A stretch of 38,244 nt of DNA from Mayfieldus sp038040285 (GTDB lineage: Bacteria; Actinomycetota; Thermoleophilia; Solirubrobacterales; 70-9), in contig JBBPIN010000026.1 in NCBI GenBank assembly GCA_038040285.1, positions 1-38,244 on the forward strand, read 5' to 3'. Below are positions 1 to 7,621 of this stretch, piece by piece (position 1 is the first letter of the stretch; the number at the start of each line of letters is the position of its first letter). The notes under the pieces were generated by a model, which was given only the letters and a program-made list of their open reading frames with translations, had not been told where the DNA came from and searched no databases. Both the position numbers and the translations under genes were made by a program.

Positions 1-36
1 TGACAAGATCGGGGGACCCTCGCGAAAGGAACAGAA

Positions 37-111
37 ATGTCTGTGGTGACAATTCTCGTGGTGATCATCCTGGTGCTTCTCGTGATCTACCTGGCACGAC
101 GGGTCTTCTGA
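37..111 (+). CDS. 24-aa single-pass membrane peptide
   Basis: This short ORF encodes 24 residues that are almost entirely one hydrophobic helix (residues 3-19), ending in a basic tail (ARRVF). An AAAGGA Shine-Dalgarno element at 25-30 lies six bases before the ATG, which is the main reason to believe it is translated. Its first residues (MSVVTIL) resemble the start of the next gene (MSVIVII), so the two may be related membrane anchors. Similar very short hydrophobic proteins are common in actinobacteria, and no function is known to me. It is too short for any homology claim from sequence alone. Confidence 0.5.
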   Translation: MSVVTILVVIILVLLVIYLARRVF

Positions 112-399
112 CGGACCCTCAACCGTGGCAAGTGAGCTAGCGACGGTCGGGCAGCGCGAACTCGACGCGGGAAATACGCTCGAGCTGCGAGTGCGCCGGA
201 GCTGGGGCTAGAGGGCCTGCGGTTGGACGTCCGACAGGCCGCGGGGCGGTCCTTTCACCCGCGCCTAGCGTCCGCTTCCTGGTGCGACAGGTGACGTACA
301 TGCAGGTACGCTTGATGCAGGTAACTGCGCGCTGGGTTCTTCGCGTTCCTCATCCCTCGAGCGGTCAGCCCCTAGAGAGGAACGAGGAAAGAGGTCCGC

Positions 400-759
400 A
401 TGTCGGTAATTGTGATCATCGCCATCGTCGTGGCCGCGCTGATCGTTTTGGCTTTTGTGGCGGTCTATGTCCGACGCCGCGTGGAGCAGAGACAGGTCCT
501 GCGCGAGCGGCTGGCTTCAGAAGCCACCGGACACCGTCAAGAGGCAGACGCGCATGCCACCAAGGCTCAAGAACTGGGCCCGGAAGCCGAGGCTCTGCGC
601 CGGGAAGCCACCGAGCACGCCGCCGCCGCCGAGAAGGAGGCCGCCCGCGCCGAGGAGTTGGGCACGCGCGCCACGCAAGCCGAGCAACAGATTTCCCGCG
701 AGGGCCAAAGCGCCGGCCGTCACGACGAAAAGGCGGCTGAGCTAGAGGAAAACCTCTAG
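400..759 (+). CDS. Small membrane-anchored coiled-coil protein
   Basis: The 119-aa product has one N-terminal transmembrane helix (about residues 2-24). A basic stop-transfer stretch (RRRVEQRQ) follows, then about 90 residues rich in Ala, Glu, Arg and Gln with the spacing of a continuous coiled coil. I recognise no enzymatic motif. A purine-rich Shine-Dalgarno element (GAAAGAGG, 387-394) lies five bases before the ATG. It probably forms oligomers at the cytoplasmic face of the membrane, which is inference from architecture. Two overlapping ORFs in other frames here lack a ribosome-binding site and a plausible protein composition. Confidence 0.75.
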   Translation: MSVIVIIAIVVAALIVLAFVAVYVRRRVEQRQVLRERLASEATGHRQEADAHATKAQELGPEAEALRREATEHAAAAEKEAARAEELGTRATQAEQQISREGQSAGRHDEKAAELEENL

Positions 760-888
760 CTTGAATCGAGTCCTGAGCTAGCTGCGGGTAGTTTCGGAGG
801 CCACGCGCGGCCTTCCCGCGGATTAAGTCGAGCCGATGCGCGGCCTGCTCGTAGACGGCTGAACAAACCAGCAGCGTCGCGCCCGGCG

Positions 889-1848
889 CTACCGTGGTGT
901 CAGGGCGCGGACCAGCTCAGCCGCCGGCCTGATGTCGTGGATGCGAGCCACGGTCTGGCCCGCGTACAGCGGGCCGGCGTCCAGCAGCGTCTCCGGCAGA
1001 TCCTCCCTGGCGGCCATGGGTGAGAGCACCCGGCTTCCCGGGTTCTGGGCGCGGGCCATGCGATCTCGGACTGCGGGGGGCGTGAAGCGCGCACCTGGCG
1101 CCATCAGGCGGTTCAAGACGCGGTTAAGCAAAGGGCCGCGCGGATCGCGGCTCAGCCAGCGCTCGGTGGCCGCGTTGCCCACAACTCTGTGGGGCGCCGG
1201 CCAGCCGGCGCCAAAGAGCTCGGTCAGGACTGTCTGATCGGCCTCCACCAAGCGCTGCTTGTAGCCGGCATGCGCACGGCTCTCATCGGAGAGCAGGAAG
1301 CGTGTACCCGCCACCGCGCCCTCGGCCCCCGCATCAAGAGCTTGCCGTGTGTCATCGCTATCGGCGATCCCACCAGCCAGGAGCAGCGGATAGTCCAGCG
1401 GGAGCTCCGCACGGACCCGCTGGAGCAGGTCGAGCGCAGGCATCGTGCCGCGCACGTGACCGCCCGCTTCTACGCCCTGAACGATCACGCCGTCGGCGCC
1501 CGCGGCCTGGGCTGACATAGCCTCGGCCACCGAGCCGCACTGATGCAGCCAAACCCCCGGGGTGCGGCGCTTTGCGGTGCCCCAGAAGGTCACGATGGCG
1601 TCGGCGCTCGCCGCAGCCGCGAACCAATCGCGCCGGGCGAAGGGCAGCAGCACGTTTACGGCGACCGGCCGGCCTGTGAGCGCCCGCGCTGCCTTGAGCT
1701 CATGCGTTATCCCCGCCGCCCCGTCGGCCGTAATCGTCCCGAGCCCGCCGGCCTCCGAGACGGCGCTCGCAAGCCGATGGCCGCTGAGTCCGCCACCCAA
1801 ACCGGCCTGCACGACCGGGACCTCGACCCCTAAGCGCTCCAGGATCAC
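889..1848 (-). CDS. Nitronate monooxygenase-like FMN oxidoreductase
   Basis: This belongs to the nitronate monooxygenase / 2-nitropropane dioxygenase family of TIM-barrel flavoproteins, which oxidise alkyl nitronates or act as NAD(P)H-dependent flavin reductases. The family signature is clear: an N-terminal VPVVQAGLGGG segment, the QGVEAGGH motif, the phosphate-binding LLAGGIAD loop, and GAVAGTRFLLSDES near the FMN phosphate. The reading frame extends upstream to 2004, but that extension has no family resemblance. I therefore place the start at the GTG at 1848, directly before ILERLGVEVP. No strong Shine-Dalgarno is visible there, so the exact start is uncertain. The length (about 319 aa) fits the family. 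Confidence 0.85.
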   Translation of the reverse strand: MILERLGVEVPVVQAGLGGGLSGHRLASAVSEAGGLGTITADGAAGITHELKAARALTGRPVAVNVLLPFARRDWFAAAASADAIVTFWGTAKRRTPGVWLHQCGSVAEAMSAQAAGADGVIVQGVEAGGHVRGTMPALDLLQRVRAELPLDYPLLLAGGIADSDDTRQALDAGAEGAVAGTRFLLSDESRAHAGYKQRLVEADQTVLTELFGAGWPAPHRVVGNAATERWLSRDPRGPLLNRVLNRLMAPGARFTPPAVRDRMARAQNPGSRVLSPMAAREDLPETLLDAGPLYAGQTVARIHDIRPAAELVRALTPR

Positions 1849-2000
1849 GACGCGTCCATTGGCCCGGAGCCTATGCCCGAGGGACAGTCGAGGGACAGTC
1901 GGACCCCGCGTCCACCCCCGTTCTGGCCCCCCTTCAGCGGTTCGACGGATCGGCGCGATCCTAGCTGCGATGCGAAAAGCGGCCCCTATGCAGGGGTTCC

Positions 2001-2040
2001 GCACCGGGTCGGGTCAATGTTCGAATCCCGGTAGCGGTGC
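2001..2040. other. Hairpin with tRNA T-loop-like sequence
   Basis: Arms GCACCG (2001-2006) and CGGTGC (2035-2040) pair, with a second possible pairing ACCGGG/CCCGGT inside. The loop contains GTTCGAATCCCGG, which looks like the T-loop and 3' T-stem of a tRNA. The 5' T-stem strand does not pair, and no tRNA body lies upstream. It sits between two minus-strand genes, so it could equally be a terminator for the cupin gene or a decayed tRNA end. Confidence 0.3.
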
Positions 2041-2058
2041 CTAAGGCCTGCAAATCGC

Positions 2059-2448
2059 TCAGTCGGTCCACCAGTCCTGAATCAGCTCGCCGTCACCCTC
2101 GTGTCGTGGGCCGACGGCGAGCAGTTCGATTCCGTCGGACCCGGCCTCAAACTGGCGGATCACCCCGGGCGCGACGCGGATCGCATCGAGCGGCTCGACC
2201 TCGACGATCTCGTCGTCAAGCTTGACGCGGCCGGAGCCCGCGAGCACGACGTAAACCTCCTCTGCGTTCTCATGCTTGTGCGCGAATCCCTGACGCTTTC
2301 CGGACCTGAGGCGATGGTGGCTGAGACCGGTGTGCTCGGCCTCGAGGTCGTCATTGGCGAACCGAGCCTCCTGGATTTCGCCGATTCCGAACTTTGCGGC
2401 GGAGTCCTCGACATCGGTGAGTTTCTTGAGCGTGTACCGAGCGGCCAA
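2059..2448 (-). CDS. Cupin-domain protein
   Basis: This is a small single-domain cupin (129 aa). Cupin motif 1 is visible as H57-x-H59 with E64, followed by VYVVLAGSG. In motif 2 the usual metal-binding His is replaced (PGVIRQF, Arg98), so metal binding may be weakened or altered. The start is a TTG at 2448, chosen because a perfect AAAGGAGG lies five bases upstream and because the protein begins naturally as MAARYTLKKL. Cupins of this type are often isomerases, dioxygenases or binding proteins; the substrate cannot be told here. Confidence 0.8.
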   Translation of the reverse strand: MAARYTLKKLTDVEDSAAKFGIGEIQEARFANDDLEAEHTGLSHHRLRSGKRQGFAHKHENAEEVYVVLAGSGRVKLDDEIVEVEPLDAIRVAPGVIRQFEAGSDGIELLAVGPRHEGDGELIQDWWTD

Positions 2449-2507
2449 TGCGGCCTCCTTTCGGTTGCGAATGCTCGGGCTCGGGGACTGGCGGCGTACC
2501 GCTCCTC

Positions 2508-2681
2508 CTACCCCTGATTGATCTGATTGACGGCAAAGGTATTGCCGTCAGGATCCTTGAACCAGGCACGGTGGACATTGCCGCTCGCGGTGATGCGCTT
2601 GTCGTCGCTTCTCAGCAGCGGCTCGTCGTACTCCTCGAAGCTAACGCCCCTCGAGCCGAGCTCGTCCACGACCCGGCGGCG
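2508..2681 (-). pseudogene. C-terminal fragment of a VOC/glyoxalase-family protein
   Basis: The last 57 residues match the end of a vicinal-oxygen-chelate protein. A VVDELGSRGVSFEEYD helix-strand is followed by AWFKDPDGNTFAVNQI, the classic glyoxalase/bleomycin-resistance C-terminus. The N-terminal half, with the first beta-alpha-beta-beta-beta unit and a metal ligand, is missing. The in-frame sequence upstream is arginine-rich and does not resemble the family. I read it as a decayed remnant rather than a working gene. Confidence 0.6.
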
Positions 2682-2846
2682 ATCGCGCTTTGGCTCATCG
2701 TCCCCAGCTCGTCGAACAGCTCGGTGTAGCCGAGCAGCTCGGTGTGCATGAGCCCCGGTACCCCCCACTCCGTCATTCCTGAAAGGAATTCGTGCTATCG
2801 CCAGATCGCTCTTGGAAAACCGCCAGCGCTGCCGTACCGTGCTGCC

Positions 2847-3611
2847 ATGTTCTTCCGCCAGTTTCTGAATGACGAGACCGCCTGCGCCTCCTACCTGTTG
2901 GGCTGCAAGAGCAGCGGTCAATTCGCAGTGGTTGACGCTCACGCCGATCTCGTGGAGGACTACATCTCCGCCGCAGAAGCCCAAGGCTCGCGGATCGCCG
3001 CGGTGCTAGAGACCCACGTCCAAGCCGACCATGTCTCTGGCCTGCCGGAACTCGTCAAGCGCACCGGCGCCGTCGCCCAATTGCCCGAGGGAGCGGGCGT
3101 CGAGTTCGACCACCATCCCCTGGCCGACGGCGAACTGGTCGAGTTGGGAAACACGGTGATCCAGGCAATCGCGACGCCAGGGCATGCCGCTGCCCACCAC
3201 GCCTATCTGGTCACCGATCACCGTCGCGGTGATGCTCCCTGGATGGTCCTGACTGGCGACGCCCTGCTCGTCGGTGATGCGGGACGGCCCGACCTGCACG
3301 CAGGCGATGAGCACGGAGTCGAAGAGATGGCGCGAGCCCTCTATCGCTCCCTCACCGAGCGTCTGCTGGCGCTGCCGGATCATTTGCTCCTCTACCCCGC
3401 GCACTACTCTGGTTCGGTCTGCGGAAGGGGTCTGTCCGGCAACCCCGCTTCGACGATCGGCTTCGAGCGCCGCCACAACAGCGCCCTCGCCTTCGAGTCC
3501 GAGGATGCCTTCGTTGCGGCGCTCATTAGCGACATCCCGCCGGCGCCCGAGCGGCAGGCAGAGATCGTCGCCGCAAACCGCAGCGGCGGCTCTCCGGTCA
3601 AGACCGTTTGA
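2847..3611 (+). CDS. MBL-fold hydrolase, ETHE1/persulfide dioxygenase-like
   Basis: The 254-aa metallo-beta-lactamase-fold protein resembles the ETHE1/glyoxalase II branch that acts on glutathione persulfides or thioesters. The first metal motif reads H57-V-Q59-A-D61-H62, with Gln in place of the second His of HxHxDH. Later ligands are present: H113 in TPGHAAAHH, D138 in LTGDALLVGDAGRPDL, and H186 in YPAHYSG. I start at the ATG at 2847 because the family begins MFFRQFLN; the frame is open upstream to 2742. The stop overlaps the TTG start of the MFS gene (TTGA), so the two are translationally coupled. A role in sulfur or persulfide handling is inference. Confidence 0.8.
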   Translation: MFFRQFLNDETACASYLLGCKSSGQFAVVDAHADLVEDYISAAEAQGSRIAAVLETHVQADHVSGLPELVKRTGAVAQLPEGAGVEFDHHPLADGELVELGNTVIQAIATPGHAAAHHAYLVTDHRRGDAPWMVLTGDALLVGDAGRPDLHAGDEHGVEEMARALYRSLTERLLALPDHLLLYPAHYSGSVCGRGLSGNPASTIGFERRHNSALAFESEDAFVAALISDIPPAPERQAEIVAANRSGGSPVKTV

Positions 3612-4891
3612 CTGGCTCCCCAGTCGAGCTCGGCCTGCGCCAAAATCTGGCGCAGTTTTCGCTCTTGGTCGCGGTCAACGCCATGGTCGGGGCGATGGTC
3701 GGCTTGGAGCGCTCGACGCTGCCGCTGATCGGTAGTCAGGAATTCGGTCTGACGTCAAGCGCTGCGGTTCTCTCCTTCATCGTGGCCTTCGGTCTTGCCA
3801 AGTCGGTGACGAACCTCGGTGCTGGGGCGCTTGCCGAGCGAGTCGGCAGGCGGAGACTGCTCGTCCTCGGCTGGGTGCTCGCACTGCCAGTTCCGTTGCT
3901 GGTCGCCGTGGCTCCGAGCTGGGCGTGGATCGTGGCGGCAAACGTATTCCTGGGCGTGAACCAGGGACTGGCTTGGTCGATGACGGTGGTGATGAAGATC
4001 GACCTCGTCGGACCTAAGCGACGTGGATTTGCGCTGGGTCTAAACGAGGCGGCCGGCTACGGGGGCGTAGCGCTGGCCGCCGTGGCAAGCGGTTGGCTGG
4101 CGGCCGATTTCGCCCCCCGCGACGTACTGGTGACGGCAGGATTCATCGTCGCGATTGCTGCTCTGCTGATCACCGTTCTGTTCGTCCGCGATACCGGGGA
4201 GCACGTCACCCTCGAGCAGGGGCGCGATTACGCCGGCCACGACGAGGCATCGCCACGGCTGCGCGAGGCCTTTGCCGCTGCCACCCATAGGGAGCCCGCG
4301 CTTCGCGCCTGCTCACAGGCGGGGCTGGTCAACAACCTCAATGACGCTCTGGCCTGGGGGTTGCTGCCCCTCTTCCTGGCCGCCGACGGCGCCAGCCCGA
4401 GGCAGATCGGCCTTGTCGCTGGCCTTTATCCGGCGGTTTGGGGCGTGGGACAGATTTGGACGGGACACTGGTCCGACAACGTCGGGCGCAAGCCCTTGAT
4501 CGTCGCCGGAATGCTGTTGCAGGCCGCGGCCCTCGTGCTGCTCGCGGCGTCCGGAGGCGCCGTCTCCCCGGCGGCTGGGTCGGCGATCGTGCTCGGTGCT
4601 GGTACTGCGCTGGTCTATCCGACCCTGATAGCGGCCATTTCTGATGCCGTAACTCCGGTTGCGCGGGCGCCGATCGTCGGCGTCTACCGCTTCTGGCGCG
4701 ACATGGGGTACGTCGTGGGGGGACTCATCGTCGGAGTCCTGGCCGACGCAATCGACCCGGCCGGAGCGATCGCAGTGGTTGCCGGGCTAACGGCGGCGTC
4801 CGGCATATGGGTCGCCATTGACATGCCCGGATCTCCCAAACCAGCCTTGGAGATCGGGCCGGCCCGCGCTTCTCGGCCGTCTAATCCTTGA
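3608..4891 (+). CDS. MFS transporter
   Basis: The 427-aa protein has the twelve-helix layout of the major facilitator superfamily. Motif A between helices 2 and 3 (GALAERVGRRRLLVLG) is repeated in the second half (GHWSDNVGRKPLIVAG), and a cytoplasmic loop lies near residues 195-225. The TTG start at 3608 overlaps the stop of the MBL-fold gene, implying coupled expression and possibly transport of a substrate or product of that enzyme. The 3' end overlaps the convergent methyltransferase gene by 11 bases. The substrate is not evident; drug, sugar or anion efflux are all possible. Confidence 0.85.
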   Translation: MTGSPVELGLRQNLAQFSLLVAVNAMVGAMVGLERSTLPLIGSQEFGLTSSAAVLSFIVAFGLAKSVTNLGAGALAERVGRRRLLVLGWVLALPVPLLVAVAPSWAWIVAANVFLGVNQGLAWSMTVVMKIDLVGPKRRGFALGLNEAAGYGGVALAAVASGWLAADFAPRDVLVTAGFIVAIAALLITVLFVRDTGEHVTLEQGRDYAGHDEASPRLREAFAAATHREPALRACSQAGLVNNLNDALAWGLLPLFLAADGASPRQIGLVAGLYPAVWGVGQIWTGHWSDNVGRKPLIVAGMLLQAAALVLLAASGGAVSPAAGSAIVLGAGTALVYPTLIAAISDAVTPVARAPIVGVYRFWRDMGYVVGGLIVGVLADAIDPAGAIAVVAGLTAASGIWVAIDMPGSPKPALEIGPARASRPSNP

Positions 4892-5648
4892 CCGCGCGCA
4901 GCGAAACGCTCTTCACTCCGTACTTGGCGCTGGCGTTCTGTGCCTGCTCGGAGATGAACCCGTAGGGGTTCTGGCGCATCTCCTCGATGCGCAGACCGGC
5001 GCCCTCGATCGCCGCACGATAGGCGTCCTCCTGCGCGGCGCCGCCTATGCAGGAGGCCCAGAGGTTTACATCGCAGACGATGCTCTCCTTGAGCTGCTGC
5101 TCGCTGACGATGTCGGCGATCGCCAGGCGGCCGCCGCGTCGCAGCACACGCGCCGCCTCTTGGAAGACCGGCTCCTTCTCGGGCGCGAGGTTGATCACCC
5201 CATTGGAGATCACCCAGTCGAAGCTGTCGTCATCAACCGGGAGCTTCTCGATCCGCCCCTCGCGGAACTCGACCTGTCCGATACCCGCCTCTTCGGCGAG
5301 CCGGCGCGACTTTGAAAGCTGCTCGGCCGTGAAGTCGATGCCGACCACCCGGCCGCCGTCTCCAACTTGCTGGGCGGCGAAGAAGACGTCCATGCCCGAT
5401 CCGCTCCCGAGATCGACCACGCTATGTCCCTCGCCCAGATCCGCCAGATCGAAGAAGAAGCCGACGCCCGCAAAGGACTCGATCGCAGCATCCGGGATCT
5501 GGTCCAGGAGCTCACTCGGATAGCCGAGCCGCTCAGCAAGCCCCCGACCCAACTCGAAGTGGTAGTTGCCGCGGGGTTGCTGGGCGACATGGCGGTACAT
5601 GTCCTTGACCTTCGCCTCGAGCTCCTCGGTGTCGACTGGGGCTGTCAT
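4881..5648 (-). CDS. ArsM-like SAM-dependent methyltransferase
   Basis: This is a class I methyltransferase (255 aa) with motif I VVDLGSGSGMD (residues 77-87), an acidic motif II (VVGIDFT) and the segment SNGVINLAPEKEPVFQEAARVL. That segment is typical of arsenite methyltransferases and their relatives. ArsM enzymes need several conserved cysteines. Here only C192 and C200 (LWASC) remain, the SNC position is Gly149-150, and the N-terminal cysteine is absent. Arsenite methylation is therefore doubtful and the substrate is unknown. The start is supported by AAGGAG seven bases upstream. It lies 22 bases after the DUF4395 gene, probably in one operon. Confidence 0.75.
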   Translation of the reverse strand: MTAPVDTEELEAKVKDMYRHVAQQPRGNYHFELGRGLAERLGYPSELLDQIPDAAIESFAGVGFFFDLADLGEGHSVVDLGSGSGMDVFFAAQQVGDGGRVVGIDFTAEQLSKSRRLAEEAGIGQVEFREGRIEKLPVDDDSFDWVISNGVINLAPEKEPVFQEAARVLRRGGRLAIADIVSEQQLKESIVCDVNLWASCIGGAAQEDAYRAAIEGAGLRIEEMRQNPYGFISEQAQNASAKYGVKSVSLRAVKD

Positions 5649-5670
5649 CTCCGTCTCCTTGGCTGTTAGA

Positions 5671-6123
5671 TCAGGCAGCTGTCTTGCTCGCCTGGCGCCG
5701 CTGGATCTGGCCGTATATGAGTGAGGGCAGGCACCAATTGGTGGTCATCACCGTTGCCGCGACCACGAGCAGCGGCACGGCGAGGATCCAGGCGACGGCG
5801 TACGAACCTGCGAGAAAAGCCACGGCTATGGCGACGATCCACGGGGTAGCGAGCTGGCATGCGAAGCGCCGCGGAGCGGGACTTCGTGGCACCGCGGGGC
5901 CGCCGAGGAGCGGCCTCATGACCGCGTCGTAGGCGTAGTCGAACGGGTGCTTCGGCATCACGAAGCCGCCAAGAAACGCCGTGCCAGCCATTGCGAATAG
6001 CAGCGCAGGAGAAGCGAGGGCCGTGCCAACCGCGATTCCCGTGAAACAAAGGGCGGGCGAGAATCGGAGGCCGAGCCACAGCCGGCGTCGGTCCGCATCG
6101 CCGACATCACCGTAGCCCTGCAT
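5671..6123 (-). CDS. DUF4395-type membrane protein
   Basis: The 150-aa product has the features of the DUF4395 family: an LRFSPALC segment, MPKHPFDYAYD, LLGGPAVPRSPAPRRFAC, and a terminal TTNWCLPSLIYGQI, separated by about four hydrophobic helices. I chose the ATG at 6123 (MQGYGDV). A GTG at 6165 is also possible, and neither has a good Shine-Dalgarno. Members are often found beside thioredoxin- or rhodanese-type sulfur genes, which fits the MBL-fold gene nearby, but the function is unknown. It is probably cotranscribed with the methyltransferase and is divergent from the LysR gene. Confidence 0.7.
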   Translation of the reverse strand: MQGYGDVGDADRRRLWLGLRFSPALCFTGIAVGTALASPALLFAMAGTAFLGGFVMPKHPFDYAYDAVMRPLLGGPAVPRSPAPRRFACQLATPWIVAIAVAFLAGSYAVAWILAVPLLVVAATVMTTNWCLPSLIYGQIQRRQASKTAA

Positions 6124-6218
6124 CGTCAGGCAGTTACGGGACCAAATGGCGAATCGCTCGGTCACGGTGCAGAATCTATCGCCGGTGCAGCTATTCTCCA
6201 AGGCGAATCGTCGTATAG

Positions 6219-7181
6219 ATGCCTTTCCCAACCGGCATAGTTGATGCACTCGATCCCGCCCGGCTGCGATTGCTGGTCGAAGTGGATCGCCGCGGATCGA
6301 TCTCCGCGGCGGCGGAGGCATGTCAGATCAGCCAACCGTCGGCAACCAAGCAGCTCAAGACGCTGGAGGGGGCGATCGGGGAGAAACTGGTGGAGCGAAA
6401 TGGACGGGCCAGCCGTCTCACCGAGGCCGGGCAGGTGATTGTGGGCCATGCCTCTCGCGTCCTCGACACCCTCCAGGGCCTCGAGGAGGAGCTCGTGGCC
6501 TTGCACGGCGCGGAGACGGGAACCCTGGCGCTGGCCGCATCGACGACGTCGGGGACATACGTTCTGCCCTCGATCCTTCAATGCTTCGCCGATCGCCATC
6601 CGGGGGTCGACGTCGACATCGCGATCGGCTCCAGCGCGTGGGTGGCCGAGCGGATAGCGAAGCGCGAGTTCTCCCTCGGCATTGCCGGCGAGGTCGGGTT
6701 GCCGGACGGCGTTCGCGCCGAGCCCTTCCTTGACGACGAGCTGGTCGGGATCGCCGCGCCCGGTCGCGTGAAGCTACGCCGCGGAAAGGCGACTGTTTCG
6801 GAGCTGGAGCGATGGACGCTGCTGGTCCGCGAGACGGGCTCGAGTACGCGGACGGTCTCCGAGCGCTATCTCGCGCGGGCCGGCTACCGTCCGGTCAACC
6901 GCTGGGAGCTCGATTCAAACGAAGCGATAAAGCGCTCGGTGCAGGCTGGCCTCGGCGTCGGGTTCGTAAGCAAGCTGGTCGTGGCCGACGAGATCGAGCG
7001 GGGCGAGCTGATCAGCTTCCGAATCGAGGGCGCCGAGCCGATGCGGCGCTCGATCTACCTCCTGCTCCCCGGCGACCGCGACTCGACGCCCTCCGAGCGG
7101 GCCTTCATCGCCACCCTCAGCGACTGCTGTGCCGTTAGCATCGCCGGCTGCACCGCGAAGGACTCGGATGGCAAACGCTGA
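6219..7181 (+). CDS. LysR-family transcriptional regulator
   Basis: The 320-aa protein has an N-terminal winged helix-turn-helix (about residues 14-73; AAAEACQISQPSATKQLKTLE is the recognition region). The ligand-binding domain spans about residues 100-300 and opens with GTLALAASTTSGTYVLPSIL, a form seen in the CysB/CbbR-like branch. LysR regulators usually control a divergent neighbour, here the DUF4395-methyltransferase pair, from the 95-base intergenic region. The effector is unknown. The gene overlaps the downstream SnoaL-like gene by 14 bases. Confidence 0.88.
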   Translation: MPFPTGIVDALDPARLRLLVEVDRRGSISAAAEACQISQPSATKQLKTLEGAIGEKLVERNGRASRLTEAGQVIVGHASRVLDTLQGLEEELVALHGAETGTLALAASTTSGTYVLPSILQCFADRHPGVDVDIAIGSSAWVAERIAKREFSLGIAGEVGLPDGVRAEPFLDDELVGIAAPGRVKLRRGKATVSELERWTLLVRETGSSTRTVSERYLARAGYRPVNRWELDSNEAIKRSVQAGLGVGFVSKLVVADEIERGELISFRIEGAEPMRRSIYLLLPGDRDSTPSERAFIATLSDCCAVSIAGCTAKDSDGKR

Positions 7182-7560
7182 GCAACGGAACAAGGCCACG
7201 GCACGACGGGCTCTGGAGGAGATCTGCTCCGGAAACGACGTCGAATCCGCCGACCAGTGCTACCACTCGGAGTTCGACGACCACGTCAACGCCATCGACT
7301 TTTACGGCATGGAGGGCATCCAGCAGTCGGTGGCCCTCTACCGGCAGATGTTCTCCGACCTTGTGATCAGGACCGAGGACCAGGTGGCGGAGGGTGACCG
7401 CGTTGCCAACCGCTGGAAAATGCAGGGCACTCGGGACGGGCGGGAGGTCAGCTTCACCGGGGTGACCATCAGTCGCTTCGAGGACGGGCGCATCCGCGAG
7501 GACTGGACGTATTTCGACTCCGCCGAGCTGGTCAAACAGCTCGAGGAAACGCCCGCTTAG
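7168..7560 (+). CDS. SnoaL-like / ester cyclase-family protein
   Basis: This 130-aa protein has the alpha+beta barrel pattern of the SnoaL/NTF2-like superfamily. A helical N-terminus (ARRALEEICSGND) is followed by YHSEFDDHV, a helix that includes MFSDLVIRTEDQVAEGDRVANRW, and paired strands ending in GRIREDWTYFD. I use the ATG at 7168 with an AAGGA element upstream; the frame is open to 7129 but adds only a short Pro/Arg-rich stretch. The overlap with the LysR gene implies cotranscription. The specific reaction is unknown. Confidence 0.8.
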   Translation: MANAEQRNKATARRALEEICSGNDVESADQCYHSEFDDHVNAIDFYGMEGIQQSVALYRQMFSDLVIRTEDQVAEGDRVANRWKMQGTRDGREVSFTGVTISRFEDGRIREDWTYFDSAELVKQLEETPA

Positions 7561-7621
7561 ATCTTCAGGCGCGCTCGGCCGCTGTGCGTCGATAAATCGA
7601 ACCCCCCGGGTGCGCCCGGCA

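Noticed and set aside
1849..2004. N-terminal extension of the nitronate monooxygenase frame
   Set aside because: The extension is Arg/Pro-rich and unlike the family, which begins near VPVVQAGLGGG.
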